From: an uncultured Alphaproteobacteria bacterium
Lineage (GTDB): Bacteria > Pseudomonadota > Alphaproteobacteria > UBA11222
DNA: 64,000 bases
Assembly: GCA_947258435.1 (NCBI GenBank)
Contig: CAMYID010000004.1
Coordinates: 124,001 to 188,000, forward strand
Direction: 5' to 3'
Each line of letters begins with the position of its first letter. Position 1 is the stretch's first letter. Both the position numbers and the translations under genes were made by a program. The notes beneath the pieces were generated by a model that did not search any database, had not been told where the DNA came from, and saw only the letters and a program-made list of their open reading frames with translations. Below are positions 25,985 through 33,382 of the stretch, piece by piece.

Positions 25985-26013
25985 CTTATCCCGCAAAAGC
26001 GCCGCCGATGCAA
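25985..26013 (-). promoter_or_regulatory. Candidate promoter of tRNA-Gly
   Basis: On the minus strand TTGCAT and GATAAG are separated by 17 bases, a -35/-10-like pair ending 34 bases before the tRNA 5' end. Four of six bases match the -10 consensus. Position is right for a tRNA promoter; strength is moderate. Confidence 0.4.
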
Positions 26014-26068
26014 GCCCAATTGTCATGGCAGGCTGTTTTGCCTGTGCAATCATTCTGCACGGGCTGGT

Positions 26069-27073
26069 TCAGGCTTTGAGATCGGCCAGCATCTCAGGCA
26101 AATCCGCTTCCGCGACAAAGGGGAAGCGTGTTGCCACCCGGTCAACGATATCGCCGAATCGGGCGCGGATGCCAGGCACAATGTCGCCCGGTTCGCCCAC
26201 AATTGCGAATTCGTTCAGGATGTCATCCTCGATTAATGCACCCATTTCATCCCAGCGGCCCTGCTTTGACAGCAGGTTAAGCTCGCCCTGCAACGCGCCC
26301 CAGCCATGCTGTTCGAGCACCGGGCGATAGGCCGGGGTCGAGCCGTAGAAGGCGATTTGTTTGCAGGTGGCCTTTTTCGTGCGTGCGAATTGCTGCTCAT
26401 CGGCACCGGAGACGACGAACAGCGGATAGCAGATTTCGAAATCGGCGCGGCTGCGGCCCGATTTCGAAAGCCCCTTCTCGATTGCGGGCAAGGTGACATT
26501 GCGCATGTACCGCTCGGTCGTGAAGCCATGAATTAGGATGCCATCGGCGACTTCGGCCGCGACCTCCGTCATCAGCGGGCCGACCGCCGCCAGCAATATG
26601 CGCGGCGCGCCAAACTGCGTATCCTCGGGGGTGAACATCGGTGTCATCAGCGTGTGGGTGTAAAACTCGCCCCGGAAATCGAGCGGCTGCCCCTCATACC
26701 AGTTGGCCCAGATCGCACGCATGGCAAGGATCAGTTCGCGCATCCGTGCGGCCGGTTTCCCCCAGGGCATGGAAAAGCGTTTTTCGATATGCGGCCGGAT
26801 CTGAGAGCCAAGGCCAAGGACAAAGCGTCCCTGGGAATAGGCGTTCAGATCATGCGCCATGGCGGCAAGGTTCATCGGGCTGCGTGCGAATGCAACCGCG
26901 ATTGAGGTGATAAGGTCGACCTGCCTGCTATGTTCGGCCGCAAGCAGCAGCGGAAAGAACGGGTCATGGGCGGTTTCCGCGCTGATTACCCCGTCAAACC
27001 CTGCCGCTTCCAGCATCTTCACGGTTTCGGGCACCCGTGCAAGCGAGGTGCCTAATGCGCCATCCACTTTCAT
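26069..27073 (-). CDS. LLM-class F420-dependent oxidoreductase, MSMEG_2256-like (TIGR03617 type), copy 1
   Basis: A 334-residue luciferase-like protein. GFDGVISAETAHDPFFPLLL, then ITSIAVAFARSPMNLAAMAH, GRFVLGLGSQIRPHIEKRFS and MPWGKPAARMRELILAMRA are the pattern of the MSMEG_2256 family of F420-dependent enzymes. It is the downstream gene of a tandem pair; 33 bases separate it from the start-proximal paralogue (27107-28111). Both are very similar, with FSMPWGKPAARMRE and FRGEFYTHTLMTP identical, so they arose by tandem duplication. ATG 27073 follows GAGGAACGAGG. Reaction unknown; mycobacterial relatives are linked to lipid or xenobiotic oxidation. Confidence 0.9.
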   Translation of the reverse strand: MKVDGALGTSLARVPETVKMLEAAGFDGVISAETAHDPFFPLLLAAEHSRQVDLITSIAVAFARSPMNLAAMAHDLNAYSQGRFVLGLGSQIRPHIEKRFSMPWGKPAARMRELILAMRAIWANWYEGQPLDFRGEFYTHTLMTPMFTPEDTQFGAPRILLAAVGPLMTEVAAEVADGILIHGFTTERYMRNVTLPAIEKGLSKSGRSRADFEICYPLFVVSGADEQQFARTKKATCKQIAFYGSTPAYRPVLEQHGWGALQGELNLLSKQGRWDEMGALIEDDILNEFAIVGEPGDIVPGIRARFGDIVDRVATRFPFVAEADLPEMLADLKA

Positions 27074-27106
27074 CCTCGTTCCTCCATTGTCAGCTGTTGC
27101 GGGGCG

Positions 27107-28111
27107 TCAGCTTGCCAGTTCGCGGATCAGCGCGGGGCGTTCGGCCACCGGCGCATAGCTGAAATTGATCGTGATCCGGTCGACAAGTCCTGTATAGCGC
27201 TGTTTGATCATCGGCACGATCTCCTGCGGTTCACCGACGACCGCGAACGTGTTCAGGATGTCATCCTCGATCAACTCGGCCATTTCGACCCATTTGCCCT
27301 GCTTTGACATCAGATTCAGTTCGGGTTGCAAGCTGCCCCAGCCATGGGTTTCGAGTACCCGACGATAGGCCGGCGTCGAGGCATAGAAGGCGATACGCTG
27401 CTTGATTGCCTGCTTGCTTTCGGCGAATTGCTCTTCGGTTTGTCCGGAGACAACGAAGACCGGATAGGACAGTTCGAAATCCTGGCGGGTAAGGCCGCGT
27501 TTCTTCAGCCCCGCTTCGATCACCGGCAAGGTGTGCCGCTCAAGATAGCGGGTCGAGGTCAGCGGATGAACCAGCATCCCGTCGCAAAGATCGGCAGCAA
27601 CCTCTGTCATCATCGGACCAACTGCCGCCAGGAACACGCGCGGCGGGCCGAACGGGCTTGGGGTTGGCGTGAATACCGGTGTCATCAGTGTGTGGGTGTA
27701 AAATTCGCCCCGGAAATTGAGCGGTTCGCCGTCATACCAGTTGGCCCAGATGGCGCGCATTGCCGAAATCATCTCCCGCATGCGTGCTGCCGGTTTCCCC
27801 CAGGGCATGGAAAAGCGTTTTTCGATATGCGCCTTGATCTGCGAACCAAGTCCAAGGATAAAGCGCCCCTCCGAGTAGCCGTTCAGATCGTTGCCGATCG
27901 AGGCAAGGTTCAGCGGGTTGCGCGCGAAGGCGACGGCAATGGCGGTAATCAGATCGATCTGCTTGCTATGCTCCGCCGCCAGTGCCAGCGGCAGGAACGG
28001 ATCGTGGCCGGTTTCCACTGTTTGCGCGCCGTTGAACCCGGCCATCTCTAGCATTTCCACCCGCTCTGCAGCTTTCGCCATACCGATCGGTAATTCGCCA
28101 TCTACCTTCAT
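27107..28111 (-). CDS. LLM-class F420-dependent oxidoreductase, MSMEG_2256-like (TIGR03617 type), copy 2
   Basis: A 334-residue paralogue of the adjacent downstream LLM protein. It has GFNGAQTVETGHDPFLPLAL, ITAIAVAFARNPLNLASIGN, GRFILGLGSQIKAHIEKRFS and GAASWP-free, fully collinear sequence with no gaps of note. Differences cluster around residues 30-40 and in the segment after LMTP, which may alter substrate choice. ATG 28111 is favoured: GGAGGAAATA lies directly upstream, whereas the open frame to 28126 starts inside that site. It is the first gene of the two-gene unit and divergent from the DUF4202 gene. Confidence 0.9.
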   Translation of the reverse strand: MKVDGELPIGMAKAAERVEMLEMAGFNGAQTVETGHDPFLPLALAAEHSKQIDLITAIAVAFARNPLNLASIGNDLNGYSEGRFILGLGSQIKAHIEKRFSMPWGKPAARMREMISAMRAIWANWYDGEPLNFRGEFYTHTLMTPVFTPTPSPFGPPRVFLAAVGPMMTEVAADLCDGMLVHPLTSTRYLERHTLPVIEAGLKKRGLTRQDFELSYPVFVVSGQTEEQFAESKQAIKQRIAFYASTPAYRRVLETHGWGSLQPELNLMSKQGKWVEMAELIEDDILNTFAVVGEPQEIVPMIKQRYTGLVDRITINFSYAPVAERPALIRELAS

Positions 28112-28330
28112 TATTTCCTCCTGCACTGCTTTTGTCCGCGTTGTCCGTCCGGCTTCACCAGGATCGGATGCACGATGATCTGTTGTGTGTCATTCAAGCA
28201 TATCTTGCGCGGCCCCGCACCCCGCTTGTGGAGGCGGCTGCCCAGTAAGTGCTGGCACCGGTTGCCATGGGCCAGTATAGAATCGCTGCAAAATGTCCAA
28301 TCTGTAATGTCAGCGTGAAAGGAGTTGCCC

Positions 28331-28912
28331 ATGAGCCGGTTCGATGCGGTGATCACGGCATTTGATGCGGCCAACGCCGCCGACCCGAACCGGATGCAGG
28401 TGGCGGGACTCGATTTGCCCAAAGAGCTTTATTACGGGCACAGGATGACGCATTTTCTGATGGCAACTTATCCGGATGCGTCCGAAGCCTTGCAGCTTGC
28501 GGCCCGGTGCCAGCATATCCGCCGCTGGGAAAGCCCGCGGACCGACTATCCCCAGGGGCGTGTCGGCTATCTGAAGTGGCGTACCGATCTGAAGCATTTC
28601 CATGCAAGGGTGGCGGGCGAGATTCTTCAGACCGCCGGCTATGATACGGCGATGATCGAGCGGGTGGGACAGCTGCTGCGTAAGGAACGGCTGAAGCAGG
28701 ATGCCGATGTGCAGCGGCTTGAAGATGTTGCCTGCCTGGTTTTTCTGGAAGACCATCTGGGTGAATTCGCGCCGCGATACGATGCCGAAAAGGTCATCGA
28801 TATTATCCGCAAGACATGGAAGAAGATGTCGCCCGAAGGGCATCAGGCCGCCCTTGCGCTCGACTTGCCGGCTTTGGCTGCCGATCTTGTCGGACGGGCA
28901 CTTGCCGATTGA
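28331..28912 (+). CDS. DUF4202 family protein
   Basis: A 193-residue cytoplasmic protein matching DUF4202. Recognisable segments are DAANAADPNRMQVAGLDLPK, ELYYGHRMTHFLMATYP, LAARCQHIRRWESPRTDYPQ, GRVGYLKWRTDLKHFHA and ACLVFLEDHLGEFAPRYDAE. Conserved His, Arg and Asp residues (HRMTHFL; CQHIRRWE; LKWRTDLKHFHA; EDHLGEF) give it the look of an HD-like metal-dependent hydrolase, but the function of the family is unknown. ATG 28331 follows AAGGAGTTGCCC; a TTG two codons earlier is the alternative. It stands between the LLM pair (divergent) and the crotonase gene 84 bases downstream, which may share its transcript. Confidence 0.88.
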   Translation: MSRFDAVITAFDAANAADPNRMQVAGLDLPKELYYGHRMTHFLMATYPDASEALQLAARCQHIRRWESPRTDYPQGRVGYLKWRTDLKHFHARVAGEILQTAGYDTAMIERVGQLLRKERLKQDADVQRLEDVACLVFLEDHLGEFAPRYDAEKVIDIIRKTWKKMSPEGHQAALALDLPALAADLVGRALAD

Positions 28913-28996
28913 GCAAGCGTGTCGATTTTTGCCGCCTTCGCGACTAAGCTGTCTGCATCAAGAAACAAATAATAGCAGATAACCGGGAGATGCGGC

Positions 28997-29848
28997 ATGA
29001 GTGACGCAGGAGAGTATAAATTTATCATCGTCGATACGCCCGAGGGGACCGAGCATGTGCGCCGGATTACCCTGAACCGGCCCGAGGCGCGGAATGCGCT
29101 CAGCAACCACCTGCGGGGTGAGTTGTTCGCGGCGCTGACCGAGGGGGACAAGGATCCCGATGTGCGGGTGATGATCGTCCGCGGCAATGAAAAGGCATTC
29201 AGCGCGGGCTATGATCTGAAAACCGATGTCCGCAAAAACCAGCCCTATTACACTGCGGGCGGGCTTGCCAACTGGCCCCGCCATGTGCTCGACGGCTGTT
29301 TTTATATCTGGGATCTGGCGACGCCGGTCATCGCGCAGGTGACGGGGTATTGTCTTGCCGGGGGGATGGAACTTGCCCAGTCCTGCGACCTTATCTATGT
29401 CGCTGATGATGCGAAGATCGGCTATCCGCCGGTGCGTTCGATCAGCCCGCCCGACAATCAGTTCTTCCCCTGGGTCTTCGGTATGCGCAAGGCGATGGAG
29501 CTGATGCTGACCGGCGATTCCATCTCCGGCAAGGAAGCCGCTGAATATGGTTTTGCCAATGCGTCCTGCCCGGCTGCCGAGCTTGAGGAAAAGGTGCTCG
29601 ATATGGCGCGGCGGGTGGCACAGATCCCGCCCGATCTGCAGCAGTTCAACAAGCGTAGTGTGCATCGTCAGATGGATATGATGGGAATCCGGGGGGCGCT
29701 ACGCGCGGCGACCGAAATTCAGCAACTTGCCTCGTTCACCGAAACGTCGCAGAAATGGATCCGTTCGATTGGTGAGGCGGGGTTGACCACCGCGCTCAGC
29801 AATCGCGACAAGGCATTTTCGGACTATCGCGAAACGAAAAAGGATTAG
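28997..29848 (+). CDS. Enoyl-CoA hydratase/isomerase (crotonase) family protein
   Basis: A 283-residue crotonase-fold protein. RRITLNRPEARNALSNHLRG, then EKAFSAGYDLKTDV (first oxyanion-hole strand) and QVTGYCLAGGMELAQSCDLI (second) are intact. The two catalytic Glu residues of true hydratases are not obvious: the equivalent of GxPE reads GYPPVRS. It may thus be an isomerase, dehalogenase, hydrolase or another crotonase variant acting on an acyl-CoA. Coding context (acyl-CoA dehydrogenases, acyl-CoA synthetase and CoA-transferase in the region) supports a CoA-ester role. ATG 28997 follows CCGGGAGA. Confidence 0.9.
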   Translation: MSDAGEYKFIIVDTPEGTEHVRRITLNRPEARNALSNHLRGELFAALTEGDKDPDVRVMIVRGNEKAFSAGYDLKTDVRKNQPYYTAGGLANWPRHVLDGCFYIWDLATPVIAQVTGYCLAGGMELAQSCDLIYVADDAKIGYPPVRSISPPDNQFFPWVFGMRKAMELMLTGDSISGKEAAEYGFANASCPAAELEEKVLDMARRVAQIPPDLQQFNKRSVHRQMDMMGIRGALRAATEIQQLASFTETSQKWIRSIGEAGLTTALSNRDKAFSDYRETKKD

Positions 29849-29915
29849 GGGTCCGCTGCTCACTTGCAGCCTTCAGTCGCTGCGGGTTGCGGTCCGGCCC
29901 GCAGCAGGCCACGGC

Positions 29916-30506
29916 CTAGCGTGGTGTTGCAAAGCCCTCTCCCGGCGGCGGGAAATTACCACTCTCGCCTTCGGGGTTGCCAAACGGCACGAAACGGTCG
30001 GTTTCGTGCACCTGCTGATAATGATGCAATGCCCAATGGCTGCTTGGAAAGGCAATCTCGTCCCATGGGATTTCGTCCCACTCATACAGCGCCACTTCGC
30101 TGCTTTCGGGACCCGCGCTGACATCAGGAGAGGTAAGCCGCGCTTTGTAGATCAGCTGCACCTGGCTGATCCGCGGAATGTTATAGACCGCGAGCAACGA
30201 CAAAATCTCGATCCGGGCATTGGCCTCCTCGCGGGCTTCGCGCATCGCGCCCTGTTCGCTTGTCTCCTTTTCCTCCATATAGCCTGCGGGCAGTGTCCAA
30301 TAACCTTTTCGCGGCATGATGGCGCGACGGCACATCAGGATTTTCCCCTGCCATTCGCAGACAGCGCCCACAACGATTTTCGGGTTTACATAATGCACGA
30401 AGCCGCAATCGTTGCAGACAAGGCGCTCCCGATCATCGCCGTCGGGAACCGCAAGCGAAAAGTCAAATCCGTCCGTCGCGGGATGGTGAGATTCAGATTT
30501 GTTCAT
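29916..30506 (-). CDS. Nudix hydrolase with N-terminal zinc-ribbon-like segment
   Basis: A 196-residue Nudix enzyme. The Nudix box starts at Gly75: [20 protein letters not shown], with metal-binding REAREE, and the usual EEXGU ending reads EEANA. Before it, Cys31 and Cys34 in [20 protein letters not shown] form half of the small zinc-ribbon seen in many ADP-ribose or NADH-type pyrophosphatases ('C..C....Y.NP....G'). It probably cleaves a nucleoside diphosphate linked to another group; the exact substrate is open. ATG 30506. Convergent with the crotonase gene, divergent from the MarR gene. Confidence 0.9.
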   Translation of the reverse strand: MNKSESHHPATDGFDFSLAVPDGDDRERLVCNDCGFVHYVNPKIVVGAVCEWQGKILMCRRAIMPRKGYWTLPAGYMEEKETSEQGAMREAREEANARIEILSLLAVYNIPRISQVQLIYKARLTSPDVSAGPESSEVALYEWDEIPWDEIAFPSSHWALHHYQQVHETDRFVPFGNPEGESGNFPPPGEGFATPR

Positions 30507-30590
30507 GCACGGATTATCGCATAGCGGCCGTTATCGGGTCCAGCAGATGTAGAAAAATGCGAAAAAGTTGGTATGCGGTCGGGATTTTAC

Positions 30591-30620
30591 TTGTTTGTTA
30601 AGGAAAATCGTTGCAAACAA
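30591..30620. repeat. Inverted repeat TTGTTTG/CAAACAA upstream of the MarR gene
   Basis: TTGTTTG (30591-30597) and CAAACAA (30614-30620) form a perfect 7-base inverted repeat with a 16-base spacer in an AT-rich 254-base divergent region, unlike the GC-rich surroundings. It may be a second regulator site or promoter element between the Nudix and MarR genes. Confidence 0.4.
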
Positions 30621-30664
30621 ATAATCCTAAAGTTTTTGTGGTATTTCAGGTTAGTACAGGAAGC

Positions 30665-30681
30665 GGACAATTTTATTGTCC
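30665..30681. promoter_or_regulatory. Candidate MarR operator (GGACAA-TTTTA-TTGTCC)
   Basis: A 17-base perfect dyad, GGACAATTTTATTGTCC, lies 80 bases upstream of the MarR-like gene start. MarR-family dimers bind dyads of just this length and shape, often in their own promoter. The dyad is seen directly; that the adjacent regulator uses it is inference. Confidence 0.5.
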
Positions 30682-30760
30682 ATTCAGAAATATCGCAGAC
30701 AATATCCATTTATCTCTGGGGGAATGCGGAACATCCCCCTTCCGTAATCGGAGCAAGAGA

Positions 30761-31438
30761 ATGGCAAAAGCAACCAAAGTAACGAAAAAAGCCCGCAAGC
30801 CTGTCGCCAAAAACACACCGGCACAGAAGAAAGCCGCAACCGCCGCCAAGCCGGCAGCGCGCAAACCCGTTGCAGCGAAAAAGCCAGCGGCAAAGAAGCC
30901 CGCAGCGAAGAAGCCAGCGATCAGGAAGGCCGCTGCCGCGAAACCGGCGCCCGCGCGCCGTCGTAGCCGGGCGGCTGCAACTGCAGCACCTGCTGCGCCC
31001 GCGAAAGCGGCACCGACACCGGTTCTGACGGATTCGCCGGGGCATTTGTTGCGCCGGGCCGAACAGCGGGCAATGAATATCTATATGCAGGAGGTTGGCA
31101 GTAAAGGGCCAACACCACGGCAGTTCGTCGTGCTGACAGCGGTGGCCGCCAATGAGGGGATCAGCCAGACAGACCTTGTCGCTGCGACCGGTATCGACCG
31201 TAGTACTCTCGCTGACATGATCAGCCGGATGATCAAGAACGGGCATCTCAGCCGTAATCGGACAAAAGACGATCAGCGGGTGAATGCCGTTAAGCTGACT
31301 GCTGCGGGGCGGCGTGTTCTGAAGGCGGCGGAACCCAAAGTCAAGGCCGCTGAGAAACGGGTGGTCCAACCGCTTCCCGCCGCAAAGCGTGCCGCTTTGC
31401 TTGAGGCGTTGCAGGCCCTTGCGGGACGTGACGAATAG
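30761..31438 (+). CDS. MarR-family regulator with a histone-H1-like Ala/Lys/Pro N-terminal tail
   Basis: A 225-residue protein in two parts. Residues 1 to about 85 are almost only Ala, Lys, Pro and Arg in AKKPAAKK-type repeats (KPVAAKKPAAKKPAAKKPAI), like eukaryotic H1 or bacterial H1-like tails, and would be disordered and DNA-binding. Residues about 90-222 are a MarR winged helix: TDSPGHLLRRAEQRAMNIYM, PTPRQFVVLTAVAANEGISQ, TDLVAATGIDRSTLADMISR and RNRTKDDQRVNAVKLTAAGR, with the usual wing Asp/Arg. The tail may raise non-specific DNA affinity. A 17-base dyad lies upstream, suggesting self-control. ATG 30761 is used; the open frame to 30611 is AT-rich non-coding sequence. An intrinsic terminator follows. 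Confidence 0.88.
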   Translation: MAKATKVTKKARKPVAKNTPAQKKAATAAKPAARKPVAAKKPAAKKPAAKKPAIRKAAAAKPAPARRRSRAAATAAPAAPAKAAPTPVLTDSPGHLLRRAEQRAMNIYMQEVGSKGPTPRQFVVLTAVAANEGISQTDLVAATGIDRSTLADMISRMIKNGHLSRNRTKDDQRVNAVKLTAAGRRVLKAAEPKVKAAEKRVVQPLPAAKRAALLEALQALAGRDE

Positions 31439-31482
31439 CGGCGCGTAGTAGCTGCCGCTTGCGAAGTTTATCCTGCCAAAAG

Positions 31483-31520
31483 ACGGGCTGCCTGAATTTC
31501 AAATGCGGGCAGCCCGTTTT
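31483..31520. terminator. Bidirectional intrinsic terminator
   Basis: ACGGGCTGCC (31483-31492) pairs with GGCAGCCCGT (31508-31517) over a 15-base loop. TTTT follows on the plus strand, and CTTTT follows the stem on the minus strand. It lies between the convergent MarR and quinone-reductase genes and can serve both. Confidence 0.85.
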
Positions 31521-31562
31521 ATCGGTTTTCGGCCGATTTGCGCAATCATGTGCGGTGGCGGC

Positions 31563-32552
31563 TTACATCACCACGACGACGCGGCCCACAACCTCGCGGT
31601 TCTGGATCATGCGCAATGCCTCATGCGCATTTTCAAGCGGGATTTCCGCGCAGACATAAGGATTGATTTTTCCTTCTTCGGCCCACTGATCCACCATTGC
31701 GATATTTTCACGCCCCTTTTCGGGATCACGGCGGCCATATTCCCCGGCCCGTACGCCGACAATCGAAAAGCCTTTGATTAGCGGCATATTGACCGGTGCT
31801 TGCGGGATGCGGCCGGATGTAAAACCGATGACCAGCAACCGGCCGTTCCAGGCGATGCAGCGGATCGATTCATCAAAGACGTCGCCGCCGACCGGGTCGT
31901 AAATCACATCTGCACCGTTTTGCTCGGTCAGTTCCTTTACCTTCAGCCGAAAACCGTTTTTAAAATCCGGACCGTAATTGATCAGGTGGTCGGCGCCATA
32001 TTTTTTGACGATTGCGAGCTTTTCGTCAGAACTGCCGGTTGCGATCACGGTTGCGCCGAGCATTTTGCCAACCTCGACAGCCGCCAGCCCGACGCCACCC
32101 GCCGCGCCATGCACAAGCAGCGTTTCGCCAGGCTGAAGATCGCCGCGCCGGATGAGCGATACCTGCGCAGTCAGATAGGCGGAACGGAACGAGCAGGCCT
32201 GCCCGTAAGTCAGGGGTGTCGGCTTGGGGCGCAATGTGCCTTCATGGACATTGACCTCTTCCGCCAGTCCGCCACCGCCAAGCATGCCCGCGACCACGGC
32301 GTCACCCAGTTTCCAGTCGCTGACGCCCGGCCCGACATCGATGATATCACCGGCAAATTCCGTTCCCGGAATATAGGGAAGCTCGGGCTGGTACTGATAT
32401 TTCTTCTGAATCATCAGAATATCGGGAAACTGGGTAGACGCGGCGCGGACCCGCACCCTTACCTCACGCTCGCCCGGTGGGGGCAGCTCTACTTCCTCAA
32501 GCCGCATGACCGAAATATCTTCACTATTCTCGTGAACCACCATTGCGCGCAT
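31563..32552 (-). CDS. NADPH:quinone oxidoreductase family (MDR) protein
   Basis: A 329-residue medium-chain reductase of the zinc-free quinone-oxidoreductase type. It has ELPYIPGTEFAGDIIDVGPG, LLVHGAAGGVGLAAVEVGKM (NADPH-binding AAGGVG), DVIYDPVGGDVFDESIRCIA and GFTSGRIPQAPVNMPLIKGF near the end. Zinc ligands of alcohol dehydrogenases are absent. It likely reduces a quinone or an alpha,beta-unsaturated carbonyl. ATG 32552 follows GGAGGAAATGCA. 42 bases separate it from the upstream coiled-coil membrane protein gene, so the three genes 34912 to 31563 may be one transcript (CoA ligase, membrane protein, reductase). Confidence 0.91.
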   Translation of the reverse strand: MRAMVVHENSEDISVMRLEEVELPPPGEREVRVRVRAASTQFPDILMIQKKYQYQPELPYIPGTEFAGDIIDVGPGVSDWKLGDAVVAGMLGGGGLAEEVNVHEGTLRPKPTPLTYGQACSFRSAYLTAQVSLIRRGDLQPGETLLVHGAAGGVGLAAVEVGKMLGATVIATGSSDEKLAIVKKYGADHLINYGPDFKNGFRLKVKELTEQNGADVIYDPVGGDVFDESIRCIAWNGRLLVIGFTSGRIPQAPVNMPLIKGFSIVGVRAGEYGRRDPEKGRENIAMVDQWAEEGKINPYVCAEIPLENAHEALRMIQNREVVGRVVVVM

Positions 32553-32594
32553 TGCATTTCCTCCCCTTCCGGTTCCTGCCTGTATGGCAGTTTG

Positions 32595-33338
32595 TTATTT
32601 ACGTTTGAATTCCGCGCGCATGGCCGCGCGGATATCGTCGGGCATGCCCCAGGAGAACCTAATCAGTGCCATTTCGAAAAGTGACAGCCACTCCCCGTCA
32701 GTCTGTGGCGGCTCGTCACGCCTTGCGGCCAGCAGCCGCTGCATCTCGGCGACATTATGATAGCCTGGCCAGATTTCCCGGGCTTTTGTAAACGCATCAA
32801 GGGCGGTCGCGTAGTCGCGCGCCAGCATTGCTTCGAAGCCAGTGCGCTCAAGCGAGGCAACCCGTTTCTCGCGTTTGCTGGTTGTGGTGCTCACGGGGGG
32901 CGGCAGGCTTTGCTGCACTGGTGGTGCGGCCATCTGTACCTGCTCCACTTCGCGCGCGAGATTGCCCCTGAAGCTGTCGATCTTGGTTTCGATCTGCTGC
33001 GTCAGCGCCCGCGCCTCCGGCGTGCCAGGCTGGCTGTCCGGCGCGTCGCCGGTTTCCGGGCCATCTTCGATTGTGTTCAGACGCTCCTCAAGCTGGCTGA
33101 CCAGAAAGGCAATATCTTCAAGTTCGCCCTCGGCGCGGCGTTGCACGCCTTCCACCTTTTGCCCGATCGCAACGCCGAACAGATTGACCTCCCGATCGCG
33201 CAGCAGCAGCATCAGATCGTTCCAGCCGAACATCACAACAAATAAGGCGATGGCGGGCCAGGTGAATACCCGCAGATAATCCAGAATCAGCCAGCCAAGG
33301 GCATAGCGGCTTGTTTTTTCCTCCTGTCCGATCTGCAT
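32595..33338 (-). CDS. Single-pass membrane protein with coiled coil and TPR-like end, unknown function
   Basis: A 247-residue protein of no recognised family. Residues about 12-37 form a hydrophobic helix (YLRVFTWPAIALFVVMFGWN). Residues about 60-155 are charged and heptad-like (EGELEDIAFLVSQLEERLNT; TKIDSFRGNLAREVEQVQMA), consistent with a coiled coil. The C-terminal third contains FEAMLARDYATALDAFTKAR with EIWPGYHNVAEMQRLLAAR, a single TPR-like helical pair. ATG 33338 follows AAGGGGGACGGG, whereas the open frame to 33410 adds low-quality residues. It lies between the acyl-CoA ligase gene (44 bases) and the quinone-reductase gene (42 bases) on the same strand. An envelope scaffold is possible; no function is claimed. 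Confidence 0.7.
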   Translation of the reverse strand: MQIGQEEKTSRYALGWLILDYLRVFTWPAIALFVVMFGWNDLMLLLRDREVNLFGVAIGQKVEGVQRRAEGELEDIAFLVSQLEERLNTIEDGPETGDAPDSQPGTPEARALTQQIETKIDSFRGNLAREVEQVQMAAPPVQQSLPPPVSTTTSKREKRVASLERTGFEAMLARDYATALDAFTKAREIWPGYHNVAEMQRLLAARRDEPPQTDGEWLSLFEMALIRFSWGMPDDIRAAMRAEFKRK

Positions 33339-33382
33339 CCCGTCCCCCTTCCTGTCCGTCGGCGGTACCGCGCGGCTACCCC

